From positions 1 to 26,050 of the forward strand of contig JBCDBH010000040.1 in the NCBI GenBank assembly GCA_039184055.1: a DNA stretch of 26,050 bases, given 5' to 3'. The translations under genes and the position numbers were made by a program. Shown piece by piece: positions 1-7,329 of this stretch. The DNA comes from JBCDBH01 sp039184055. GTDB taxonomy: Bacteria > Acidobacteriota > Thermoanaerobaculia > Multivoradales > J023. Numbering within the stretch: position 1 is the stretch's first letter; each line of letters starts with the position of its first letter. The notes below the pieces were generated by a model. The model was given only the letters and a program-made list of their open reading frames with translations. It had not been told where the DNA came from and ran no database searches.

Positions 1-279
1 GCGGCCGGGTGGTGGTTCGGGTGGGTAGGTGGCGGCGTCACGCCAGCCGTCTTCGTTGATCTGGTATTCGACGGTGAATTCGCTCGTGGTCGTACGCGTG
101 TGCACACCGGGAGTCAGCAGATGACCGGTGTCGGCATCGCGTTTGCCCAAGGTGCCCTGACCGAGGTGGACGGTGGTCTTGTCCTGCGGCGCCAGCCACC
201 GCACCATCAGCTCGACCGCCACGAGCGCGAGCACCGAGAGCAGCGCCATGATCGCCAGGTCGCGAAGCTTTCGGATCAC
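1..279 (-). CDS. Membrane-anchored protein of a glycan locus, SGNH-hydrolase-like N-terminus (partial)
   Basis: The gene is cut by the window start, so only about 93 N-terminal residues are visible. It opens with a basic stretch (VIRKLRD) and one hydrophobic segment at about residues 8-28, a signal anchor or uncleaved signal peptide. The following GHLLTPGVHTRTTTSEFTVEYQINEDGWRD stretch contains the TGHLLTPG and INEDGWRD elements that commonly precede an SGNH/GDSL hydrolase domain in exopolysaccharide loci. The catalytic Ser block would lie outside the window, so an esterase or acyl-transfer role is inference. The GTG start (277-279) overlaps the TGA of the upstream glycosyltransferase (276-278) as GTGA, which supports this start and translational coupling. 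It is the last visible gene of the operon. Confidence 0.6.
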   Translation of the reverse strand, partial: MIRKLRDLAIMALLSVLALVAVELMVRWLAPQDKTTVHLGQGTLGKRDADTGHLLTPGVHTRTTTSEFTVEYQINEDGWRDAATYPPEPPPGR

Positions 280-1268
280 GACGTTCCCCGAGCGCGCGTT
301 GCCAGAGGCGTGTCACGTGGCACCGGCAAGAAGGCGGCGGCCATCAATCCTTCGACTTTGCCCCACACGCCTCCCCAGGCGCGTTTCGACGGGCTCTTCA
401 CCGCGTGGGCGAGGAGACGCAGGAAGTCGACCAGCTGGACCTTCCAGAAACCGAGCTCCTGGGCGATCCGTCGTGGTCGGACGATGTCGAGAAAGACATA
501 GCGGTAGTTGACCGCGGTTTTGTAGCACAGCCGACGATTGTCGACCCGCGCGGTCTGCGAGCGCAGGTGACGACAGTGGGCGCGACCAGCTTCGAGCAGG
601 CGCCACTCGTGACGACCGGCGGTGAGCGCCAGGTGAGCGTCTTCGAGCACGCCGAAATCGGCGAAGAAGGGCGCGAATCGGATGCCTTGATCGAAGACCG
701 CGCGACGCCAGGTGGCACAGCCAGCGCCCATCACATCGAGCTCGCGCAACGTCTCGTGCGGCGGCTGCAGATAGCGATTGATCGGGTGCCCGGTGGCCCA
801 GTCGAAGCGGCCCGGCTCGTAGGTACCGAAGAGCCGAAGACGGCGATACCACCGCCAACGACGAGACTTTTGCGGGTCGAGATGCTGGTCGGTGATGTAG
901 CCGGTGATGCCGCCGACGTCGTGGTTTTCCGGTTGCGTGAAGGCGTCGAGCACCACCCGATAGAAATCGGGCTCGAGGCGGATGTCGTCATCGATCAGTC
1001 CGACGAACGCACCGCTCGCCAGATCGATGCCACGGTTGCGTTGAATCGCCGTGCCTCGCTGCCAGCGTTCGTGACGCACCGGGAACGGCAGGCTCGGTGC
1101 CACCTCGCGCACCACGTCCTCGGTCCGTCGATCGCTCGGTTCGGCGCCGTCGACCAGGATGAGTTCGTCGGGAAGTCTTGTTTGCGCGGCCAGATTCGCC
1201 AGGAGCGAGCGAACCTCGTCGGGGCGACCGAGGGTCGGGCAGACCACGGATAGGCTTGTTTCGCTCAC
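276..1268 (-). CDS. Family 2 glycosyltransferase
   Basis: A 330-residue GT-A fold glycosyltransferase, expected to transfer a sugar from a nucleotide donor to a lipid-linked or growing glycan at the cytoplasmic side. The N-terminus reads LSVVCPTLGRPDEVRSLL, typical of GT2 nucleotide binding. RGTAIQRNRGIDLASG precedes a DDD metal-binding motif at residues 93-95 (GLIDDDIRLEPDF). A later GAGCATWRR and a FGVLEDAHLALTAG segment supply the acceptor-side acidic residues. There is no membrane segment. I chose the GTG at 1266-1268 because the family consensus begins there; the reading frame stays open further upstream, into the previous gene, but that part is low-complexity Arg/Ser sequence. It follows the NeuB fusion gene after a 59-base gap, the only non-overlapping junction in this operon. 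Donor and acceptor cannot be told from sequence. Confidence 0.85.
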   Translation of the reverse strand: MSETSLSVVCPTLGRPDEVRSLLANLAAQTRLPDELILVDGAEPSDRRTEDVVREVAPSLPFPVRHERWQRGTAIQRNRGIDLASGAFVGLIDDDIRLEPDFYRVVLDAFTQPENHDVGGITGYITDQHLDPQKSRRWRWYRRLRLFGTYEPGRFDWATGHPINRYLQPPHETLRELDVMGAGCATWRRAVFDQGIRFAPFFADFGVLEDAHLALTAGRHEWRLLEAGRAHCRHLRSQTARVDNRRLCYKTAVNYRYVFLDIVRPRRIAQELGFWKVQLVDFLRLLAHAVKSPSKRAWGGVWGKVEGLMAAAFLPVPRDTPLATRARGTS

Positions 1269-1327
1269 TGGTCTCGGCTCACTGCGTTTCGATGCCCCCA
1301 AACCTCGCTCGTCGATGCTCGATCCGA

Positions 1328-3238
1328 TCAGGTCATCCCGAGCTCGCGTAGACGGTGAATGGCTTCGGTAAAGCCGGCGCCGTCGTGCAGATGCCCGCTC
1401 CAGATCTCGGGCAACCAGGAGACGTCCGCACCCGCCATCATCTCGATGATGCGTTCCCATTCGATCACGCCTTCGCCGATCTGCAAGCCTTCACCATCGA
1501 TTCCCGAGGCGTCGGCAATGTGGAGATGACGCGAATACGGCAAGACCTGCTCGACGAAATCCTCGAGCGTCGTGCCGGCCCAATTGCAATAGAGCTGAGC
1601 GTGGGAGAGATCGAAGGTCATGCCGACATCGAGCTCCTGGCACACCTCGACCATTTCCTCGGGGCGGATAAAGACGTTCTGGATCCACTGGCCACCGAAA
1701 TACCACGGCCGTGGCGGCAGGTTCTCGGGGAGTAGATGCAAGCCGCTCCAGTCGATCTGGCGGAGGGATTCGATGGCGCGACGGAGCAGCCGGTCATGAT
1801 CGTCGATCGGCTCGTCCATCGACATGCCGCCGACGTGCACGACCACGCCGATCGGGCCACCGCTGAAGCTCGAGGCCAATTCGCGGGCTTTGTCGGCGGT
1901 CCGTGAGAAGAGCTTGATCGCGATCTCGCGGGTCTCGTCGTCCTCGGAGCACAGATCGAGCAGCCGACTGCCGGTGAACTCGGGTGCGTGGACGATGAGC
2001 TGTTCGGGATAGGGCGTCGCCGGCGCCTCGAACGGGTAATCGACGTCGACGTCGCTGAAATGGAGCTCGACCAGCCGCGGCTTCTTGGCCAGGTATTCGT
2101 CGAGATCGTGAAAACGCGCCTTGAATCCCCACGGGCGCACCAGCCCCGAGGTGTCGAGGGCGCGGCCGATGCCAGTGGTCAGATCGCCCTCGGTGAAGTA
2201 CTCGTCTTCTTCGACGTTGCGATCGAGCACCGCGCCGACGAGCTCGTCGAGCCGTTGCGGCGAGAGACCCTTGCCCGGGCCCTTGACCCGCACGTCTTCA
2301 CGACTGACTTCGTGACCGGCGCTGAGCCGTCGTGCCGCCACCAGGCTCTTGCGAAGCACTTGGCGGTTGAGCTTTTCCATCGCCGCGAGCTGCTTTTCTC
2401 GACCGTCGCCGAGCGCCATCTCGAGATTGCGGATGTCGCGGATCAGCTTGTCGAGCCCACCGGGCTCGAGACTCGCCGGATGGTCGGGACCGGGGAGCGT
2501 GCGATCGAGGGTGATGTGTTTTTCGATGATCGACGCCCCCATGGCGACCGCCGCCGTGGCGATCGCGATGCCGCGCTCGTGACCGCTGTAGCCCACCGGC
2601 ACGTCGAAGCGGTCGAGGGCGTTCATGAACCGCAGGTTGAGCGCCTCGAACGGCGCCGGGTACGTCGACACGCAATGCAGCAAGGCGTACGAGGCGCCTC
2701 GTTTGTCGAGATAGGCGGCGGTGCGTTCGATTTCGGTGAGGGTCGCCATACCGGTCGACAGGATCATCGGTTTGCCGGTGTCGGCGATGGCGTCGAGCAG
2801 GGGAAGGTTGACCAGGTCGGCGGAGGCGACTTTGTAGAGATCGACCCCCAGCTCTTCGAGCAGGGCGAGGCTGGTTTCGTCCCACGGCGTGCACATGAAA
2901 CGGATGCCACGCTCGTCACAGCGTTCTTTGATGCGTGAGAAGTCGGCCTCGGTGAGCTCGGTCTGCTTGAGAATCGGCACGAGGTATTGAAACGCCCATT
3001 CGGCCGAATTCGGGTTGTCGAGCAGCTCGCGTGGATAGATGCTCTTGAGATCGCGCTTCTGAAATTTGACCGCGTCGGCGCCGGCGTTGGCCGAGGCGTC
3101 GACCAATTTGAGCGCCATCTCGACGTCGCCATTGTGGTTCACGCCCGCCTCGGAGATCACGAAGCAGGGCGCGCCGGGTCCGATGACGCGGTCGTCGAGC
3201 TCGATCCGCCGGACGGGGGTGGGAGGGGTCTCGGTCAT
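1328..3238 (-). CDS. NeuB-type nonulosonate (sialic-acid-like) synthase fused to a xylose-isomerase-like TIM barrel
   Basis: A 636-residue two-part enzyme. Residues 20-290 are a NeuB synthase barrel, which condenses phosphoenolpyruvate with a hexosamine-type sugar. Visible motifs are ISEAGVNHNG (E30), VKFQ (K58), CTPWD, YKVASAD (K136), LSTGMAT, GYSGH (H220), EKHITLD (239-245) and GPDHPASLEP. Residues about 297-356 form the C-terminal SAF/antifreeze-like domain (LRKSLVAARRLSAGHEVS, GPGKGLSP). Residues about 365-635 are a second TIM barrel of the AP-endonuclease-2/xylose-isomerase type, with plausible metal ligands in PEN (E505), DLSH (D543, H546), HLHIAD (H573) and PEIW (E611). NeuB proteins usually end after the SAF domain near residue 350. 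The sugar made (Neu, Leg, Pse or other) is not decided by these motifs. The ATG overlaps the sulfotransferase stop as ATGA. NeuA is encoded in the same operon. Confidence 0.9.
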   Translation of the reverse strand: MTETPPTPVRRIELDDRVIGPGAPCFVISEAGVNHNGDVEMALKLVDASANAGADAVKFQKRDLKSIYPRELLDNPNSAEWAFQYLVPILKQTELTEADFSRIKERCDERGIRFMCTPWDETSLALLEELGVDLYKVASADLVNLPLLDAIADTGKPMILSTGMATLTEIERTAAYLDKRGASYALLHCVSTYPAPFEALNLRFMNALDRFDVPVGYSGHERGIAIATAAVAMGASIIEKHITLDRTLPGPDHPASLEPGGLDKLIRDIRNLEMALGDGREKQLAAMEKLNRQVLRKSLVAARRLSAGHEVSREDVRVKGPGKGLSPQRLDELVGAVLDRNVEEDEYFTEGDLTTGIGRALDTSGLVRPWGFKARFHDLDEYLAKKPRLVELHFSDVDVDYPFEAPATPYPEQLIVHAPEFTGSRLLDLCSEDDETREIAIKLFSRTADKARELASSFSGGPIGVVVHVGGMSMDEPIDDHDRLLRRAIESLRQIDWSGLHLLPENLPPRPWYFGGQWIQNVFIRPEEMVEVCQELDVGMTFDLSHAQLYCNWAGTTLEDFVEQVLPYSRHLHIADASGIDGEGLQIGEGVIEWERIIEMMAGADVSWLPEIWSGHLHDGAGFTEAIHRLRELGMT

Positions 3239-4164
3239 GTCGGCTCCGTGCTCGTGGTGGCGGCGGGTTCCTCGGTCGGGTAGCCGAGGGTGTCACAGGC
3301 TTCGGCGACCAGATGTCGAACCCGTGCACGTTCGGCGTGGTCGAGCTTGGAAGCCTGCAGCTGGTTGATTTGGGGCTCGAGAAAGGACACCACTTCATCT
3401 TTGGTGAGCCAATAGTGGGCGCCTTTTTGCCGATCGGCCCCATAGCTACCGTCGCGACGAAAATGAGTCTTGCTCTTCAGACGAATGCGTTCGACTTTGT
3501 CGCCGTCGAGCTCTGCCTTGCGATACACGTCGTCGACAAAGGTGATCGGGTCGGCGAGCAGATCTTCGAAACGCACCAGGTGATAACGCGCGAAGCGCTC
3601 GCTGTCGTGACGATGCCGCATCGTCAGAGTGTTGAAGAAGTGGGCGAAGGCCTCGGGTGTTTTCGAGATGCCGCGTCGCTTGTGACTTTCGTAAAGCGCC
3701 ACCGGATCGCGCACCAGCGCGAAGCACACCGCGTCGGGGTAGAGATCGAAGAGGATGTCGGAGAGAAACGCCAGGCCGTTGTTGTTCTTGGCGCACAGAC
3801 GACTGCTCGCCACCTCGGCGCGATCGTAGGTCGTCTCGGGCGCTTTGAAGCGCATCTCGGTATCGTCGACGGTGTCGAGCTTGCGGGCGTGCAGGGTCTG
3901 GTCGAGAAAGCGTTTGGCGCGTTCGGGAATCGGCTTGCGCGCCGCCAGCCACCACGAGTCGAAGAGCCGTGGCTGACCGGCGAGCAGGGCGAGTCGCCAA
4001 CCGGTCAGCGTCGGACGCCTGAGCCCGGCGCGGAAAATCTCCAGCGTCTCGAGAATCGGCGAGCACACGTCGGGGTGGGTGAGGAAGAGATTCCAAAAGA
4101 GATTGCTGCCACCCCGTGAGAGGCAGTTGAGAAAAATCGGCGCCTTCTCGAGTCGGTCGCTCAT
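3235..4164 (-). CDS. PAPS-dependent sulfotransferase family protein
   Basis: A 309-residue sulfotransferase-like protein. The N-terminal LSRGGSNLFW (15-24) matches the 5'-phosphosulfate-binding loop, and LVRDPVALYES (150-160, with R152 and S160) matches the 3'-phosphate-binding segment of the PAPS-dependent fold. YHLVRFEDLLADP near residue 210 is another family signature (R/YEDL). The protein is soluble, with no signal peptide. In this setting it most likely sulfates a sugar of the glycan or a lipid-linked intermediate, which is inference from context. Its start overlaps the previous stop (ATGA at 4161-4164) and its stop overlaps the NeuB-fusion start (3235-3238), so the genes are probably translated in a coupled way. 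Sulfotransferases of this broad family also act on lipids and proteins, so the substrate is open. Confidence 0.8.
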   Translation of the reverse strand: MSDRLEKAPIFLNCLSRGGSNLFWNLFLTHPDVCSPILETLEIFRAGLRRPTLTGWRLALLAGQPRLFDSWWLAARKPIPERAKRFLDQTLHARKLDTVDDTEMRFKAPETTYDRAEVASSRLCAKNNNGLAFLSDILFDLYPDAVCFALVRDPVALYESHKRRGISKTPEAFAHFFNTLTMRHRHDSERFARYHLVRFEDLLADPITFVDDVYRKAELDGDKVERIRLKSKTHFRRDGSYGADRQKGAHYWLTKDEVVSFLEPQINQLQASKLDHAERARVRHLVAEACDTLGYPTEEPAATTSTEPT

Positions 4165-5630
4165 CGTGGGGCCTCACCACGCGCCAGGGCGAGCAGACAC
4201 TGCGCCACCCTCGTGCCGCTCTGGCCGTCCAGCGTGTCGCCAAAGGTGTCTCGAAGATAGCGTGTGCGCGCCGCGCTCTGCTCGTCGGGGTCGGTGAGCC
4301 CGCGAAACAACATGTCGGCCATGTCGGCGTCCGAACGCGCCACCATCACCGCGCCACTCGCCGCCACCGGTCCGTAGTGGTCGAAGGTGATGTGGCGTTT
4401 GTAGCCGAGCTCGGGTGGGATGTCGCTACCCGGTGGATCGTAGTCGAGATTGATCACCGGGCGATCGAAGGCCATGAGCTCGAGCGATACGGTCGAGGCG
4501 GCATTGATGCCGAGCGCGCAATGATGAAGCATGCTGGTGTAGACGGCCAAATCCTCGGGGAGCGGGGTTTGCCAACGTGGCTCCCATCCCGGAACGGGAA
4601 AGTGGACGTCGGTCAAGCCACGCGCGGCGAGGGCTTTCATCTCGGGGCTGGTGTCCTTGATGTTGGTGCGCACCACCAGCTGGGGCCGGGTCGGTAGATC
4701 GAGGCCGTCGTCGGGGTGCTCGGGATCGAGACCGAGCAGTCGCAGCACGGTGTGCGCATGACGGTGCTCCTCGAAGAAATGATGCGCGATCCCGGCGGTG
4801 TAGAGCACGAACGGGCGGCTCGGGTCGAGTCCCAACCGGCCGCAGAGCTCGTCACGCGAGAGCAGGTAACGAGAATCGAAGTGGAAGTCGAATTGCGGCG
4901 TGCCGGTGATGTGCACGCGCTCGGCGCTGACGTCGTCGTATTGCGACAACAACAACCGCTTCATCCCGTGGTGCCAAACGAGGTAATGATCGTACGGCAC
5001 GAAGATCCGACTTCGCGATGTCAAATTGTCCCAGCTGAAGATGAAGCCAGCGGTGGGAATGCCCATCGCTTTGGCGACCCGTAGGGGCAGCTCGCCGGCC
5101 AGGCCGTGAATATGCGAGCCGTTGAAGACCAGATCGGGCTCGAGCTCGGTGAACAGCCGGTCGAAATCGCGGGTCGGTCGACGACGGTGCGCCAGGCGAC
5201 GTTCGGCGCGGGTGAGCATGTGGACCGCCGGTCGGTTGCCGAGCAGGGTCGCGCCGACCTTGACCGCGCGTCGTTGCCACATCGCCCAGGCTCCCCGGGC
5301 ACGGGCGCGACGATCTCGTAGCACCCAATGATTCTGGGCCGTCTTGCCCCATAGCCAGCGATCGTGCGCGTTCTCGGCGAGGATCCGCAGCCGCGCGGTG
5401 AGCCCGTCTTGAGGGTGCTCGTCGAGGCTGTGGATGGCGTCGACCTGGGGGCCGTAACGATCACGGAACGCCTGATCGTCGACCACCGACAGGAGCGTGA
5501 CCCGAGCCTGCTCGCTCAGCGTGTCGAGCGTGTGGCTGTAGAGGAAATTGCGCACCGCTTCGCCACGCGGGATCACCATCACCACATGAGGACGATCCGT
5601 GGCTGCGGTGGCTCGTCGTTGCATCGTCAT
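4161..5630 (-). CDS. GT-B-fold glycosyltransferase-like protein
   Basis: A 489-residue soluble protein with the layout of a GT-B or UDP-GlcNAc-2-epimerase-like two-domain fold. The N-terminal half carries PHVVMVIPRGEAVRNFL and, near 166-200, a DLVFNGSHIHGL...AKAMGIPTAGFIFSWDNLTS region. The C-terminal half has HITGTPQFDFHF (240-251), RPFVLYTAG (272-280) and INAASTVSLELMAFDRPVI (375-393). The last block resembles the donor-binding region of CDP-glycerol/UDP-sugar GT-B enzymes, where the Ser/Thr and Glu contact the nucleotide sugar. I do not recognise the exact family. It follows directly on the NeuA gene, so it is a candidate for the transferase that uses the CMP-activated sugar, but that is position-based inference. 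A NeuC-like epimerase is a less likely alternative. Starts and stops overlap both neighbours by four bases. Confidence 0.65.
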   Translation of the reverse strand: MTMQRRATAATDRPHVVMVIPRGEAVRNFLYSHTLDTLSEQARVTLLSVVDDQAFRDRYGPQVDAIHSLDEHPQDGLTARLRILAENAHDRWLWGKTAQNHWVLRDRRARARGAWAMWQRRAVKVGATLLGNRPAVHMLTRAERRLAHRRRPTRDFDRLFTELEPDLVFNGSHIHGLAGELPLRVAKAMGIPTAGFIFSWDNLTSRSRIFVPYDHYLVWHHGMKRLLLSQYDDVSAERVHITGTPQFDFHFDSRYLLSRDELCGRLGLDPSRPFVLYTAGIAHHFFEEHRHAHTVLRLLGLDPEHPDDGLDLPTRPQLVVRTNIKDTSPEMKALAARGLTDVHFPVPGWEPRWQTPLPEDLAVYTSMLHHCALGINAASTVSLELMAFDRPVINLDYDPPGSDIPPELGYKRHITFDHYGPVAASGAVMVARSDADMADMLFRGLTDPDEQSAARTRYLRDTFGDTLDGQSGTRVAQCLLALARGEAPR

Positions 5631-6316
5631 ACCGCGTCGAGGAGAGCGTTCGCCAGCGTGAGATCGTCGGCGTCGTCGATGTCGATGGCGCTCGTCTTCG
5701 ACATCGGGAAGAGAGCGATTTTGCCACCCAATCGACAGTCGAGCTCACGCAGCACCCACGGTTTGAACACGTAGATCGAGCCGTTCTCGACATAGGTCGG
5801 TAGACGCTCTTGTCGACGTGGGCGACGTCGTGGATCGTAGTCGATCGGTCGCGCGCCGATCGACGAATCGTCTTTGGGGCTCCTGTCGCGCCACAAAAAG
5901 CCGTGAAAGGGCACCGTCGAGACCAGTGAATCGGCGTCTTGTTCTTCCAGCGTGGCGATCGCCGCGTCGATGGCCCCGGGAGGCCGTAAGGGCGAGGTCG
6001 CCTGGAGAAAGACCATCAGCACGGGTGTACCGGTCGTTTGCTCGAGCTGGTCGAGCGCGTGGACCAGGGCCGATTCGGAGGTCGCCTGATCGGTCGCCAG
6101 CTCGACCGGTCGCTCGATCACCTCGGCGCCGGCTCGACGGGCCACGTCGGCGATCTCGGCGTCCTCGGTCGAGACGATCACCCGGTCGACCCGGGTCGCC
6201 GCGTGGGCGTGATCGATGCTGTGGACGAGCAGGGGCCGATCGCCGACCCGCGCGAGGTTCTTGCGCGGTAGCCCTTTCGAGCCACCTCGCGCGGGAATCA
6301 CGGCGACGACGCTCAT
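5627..6316 (-). CDS. neuA: CMP-nonulosonate (N-acetylneuraminate-type) cytidylyltransferase
   Basis: A 229-residue NeuA-type enzyme that activates the nine-carbon sugar with CTP to give the CMP-sugar donor. The N-terminal AVIPARGGSKGLPRKNL (5-21) is the CTP-binding signature. It is followed by RVIVSTEDAEIADVARRAGA, ERPVELATDQATSESALVHAL (68-88) and FLQATSPLRPP (103-113), all typical of the family. The C-terminal SAIDIDDADDL supplies the acidic metal-binding residues. Length fits a stand-alone cytidylyltransferase, with no fused phosphatase. I chose the internal ATG (6314-6316) because the family begins at MSVVAVIPARGG and this ATG overlaps the stop of the fucose synthase gene (ATGA); the extra upstream residues in frame have no family match. 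It pairs functionally with the NeuB fusion in the same operon. Confidence 0.92.
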   Translation of the reverse strand: MSVVAVIPARGGSKGLPRKNLARVGDRPLLVHSIDHAHAATRVDRVIVSTEDAEIADVARRAGAEVIERPVELATDQATSESALVHALDQLEQTTGTPVLMVFLQATSPLRPPGAIDAAIATLEEQDADSLVSTVPFHGFLWRDRSPKDDSSIGARPIDYDPRRRPRRQERLPTYVENGSIYVFKPWVLRELDCRLGGKIALFPMSKTSAIDIDDADDLTLANALLDAV

Positions 6317-7263
6317 GCCGCCGCGGCCGGGTGATGGGTGGTGAACCAGTCGTAGGTGGACTCGATGCCCTGACGCAAGTCGATCTGGTGACGCCAACCG
6401 AGCGCGTGGAGCCGAGAGACGTCGAGCAATTTGCGTGGCGCACCGTCGGGCTTGTCGGTATCGAAGGCCAGCTCGGCGCGTGGGTTCACCACGGCGGCGA
6501 GCGTTTCGGCGAGCTCGCGGATCGACAGATCGACCCCGGTGCCGACGTTGATGTGCTGCTCGCCGTCGTAGTGGCGCATCAAGAAGAGGCAGGCGTCGGC
6601 GAGATCGTCGACGTGGAGAAACTCACGCTTGGGCTTGCCGGTGCCCCACACCACCAGACGAGGCTGATCGTGACCGCGGGCGTCGTGGAGCTTGCGCATC
6701 AGTGCGGGCAGCACGTGCGAGCTCGCGAGATCGAAGTTGTCGTTGGGGCCGTAGAGATTGGTCGGCATCGCCGAGATGAAATTGCAGCCGTATTGCTGGC
6801 GATAGGCGCGACACAGACGGATACCGGCGATCTTGGCGATGGCGTACGGCTCGTTGGTCGGCTCGAGCGGGCCGGTGAGCAGGTAGTCCTCGCGAATCGG
6901 CTGTGGGCAAGCGCGTGGATAGATACACGAGCTTCCGAGGTAGAGCAGCTTCTCGACCCCGTGCCGGTAGGCGGCGTGAACCACCGTGCCGTGGATCATC
7001 ATGTTGTCGTAGATGAACTCGGCCGGGCGGGTGGAGTTGGCCAGGATGCCACCGACGGTACCGGCGACCAAGAAGACGTGGGCCGGGCGGTGGTGGGCGA
7101 ACCATTCATCGACCGCGCGCTGATCGCGGAGGTCGAGCTCGTCGCGGGTGGCGGTGAGCACATTGCGGAAACCGGCTGTATCGAGCCGGCGAAGGATCGC
7201 CGATCCCACCAATCCACGGTGGCCGGCGACGTAGATCGGCGCGTCGAGGTTGTCGAGCATCAT
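6313..7263 (-). CDS. fcl: GDP-L-fucose synthase (GDP-4-keto-6-deoxymannose epimerase/reductase)
   Basis: A short-chain dehydrogenase of 316 residues from the ATG at 7261-7263. The enzyme epimerises and reduces GDP-4-keto-6-deoxy-D-mannose to GDP-L-fucose with NADPH. GHRGLVGSAI is the nucleotide-binding loop. LGSSCIYP gives the catalytic Ser111 and Cys113, YAIAK gives Tyr140/Lys144, and SSHVLP gives His183, all in the order seen in the E. coli enzyme. EFLHVDDLADA, INVGTG and KPDGAPRKLLDVSRL are further family marks. A second ATG follows directly and a TTG lies two codons upstream, so the start is uncertain by a few residues, and no clear ribosome site is visible. It is the first gene of the operon, 14 nt after a strong hairpin. 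No GDP-mannose 4,6-dehydratase gene is visible here. Confidence 0.9.
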   Translation of the reverse strand: MMLDNLDAPIYVAGHRGLVGSAILRRLDTAGFRNVLTATRDELDLRDQRAVDEWFAHHRPAHVFLVAGTVGGILANSTRPAEFIYDNMMIHGTVVHAAYRHGVEKLLYLGSSCIYPRACPQPIREDYLLTGPLEPTNEPYAIAKIAGIRLCRAYRQQYGCNFISAMPTNLYGPNDNFDLASSHVLPALMRKLHDARGHDQPRLVVWGTGKPKREFLHVDDLADACLFLMRHYDGEQHINVGTGVDLSIRELAETLAAVVNPRAELAFDTDKPDGAPRKLLDVSRLHALGWRHQIDLRQGIESTYDWFTTHHPAAAA

Positions 7264-7277
7264 CGTCAATAAGACGA

Positions 7278-7301
7278 ACGGCGCTCGAAGTCGAGCGCCG
7301 T
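7278..7301 (-). terminator. Perfect 10-bp hairpin between the secreted-protein gene and fcl
   Basis: Stem ACGGCGCTCG (7278-7287) pairs perfectly with CGAGCGCCGT (7292-7301) around a 4-base loop. On the minus strand it follows the stop of the gene ending at 7330 and is followed by TTCGTCTTATTG, a weak T-containing tail rather than a clean T-run. It is a plausible terminator for that gene. It also lies in the leader just before the fcl start, so it could act as an attenuator or limit access to the start region. Confidence 0.5.
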
Positions 7302-7329
7302 CATCGTTGGATCGTCTGTGCGGACCGGC

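Noticed and set aside
1269..1460. Upstream extension of the family 2 glycosyltransferase
   Set aside because: It runs into the preceding NeuB-fusion gene and reads as low-complexity Arg/Ser sequence; the family begins at the GTG at 1268.
7261..7269. TTG at 7267-7269 as the fcl start
   Set aside because: Two ATG codons follow within three codons and give the usual distance to the GHRG motif; no ribosome site favours TTG.
5818..7272. Long plus-strand open frame opposite neuA and fcl
   Set aside because: It is Arg/Gly-rich with no domain, and the minus strand carries two well-recognised enzymes with intact motifs; GC-rich codon bias produces such shadows.
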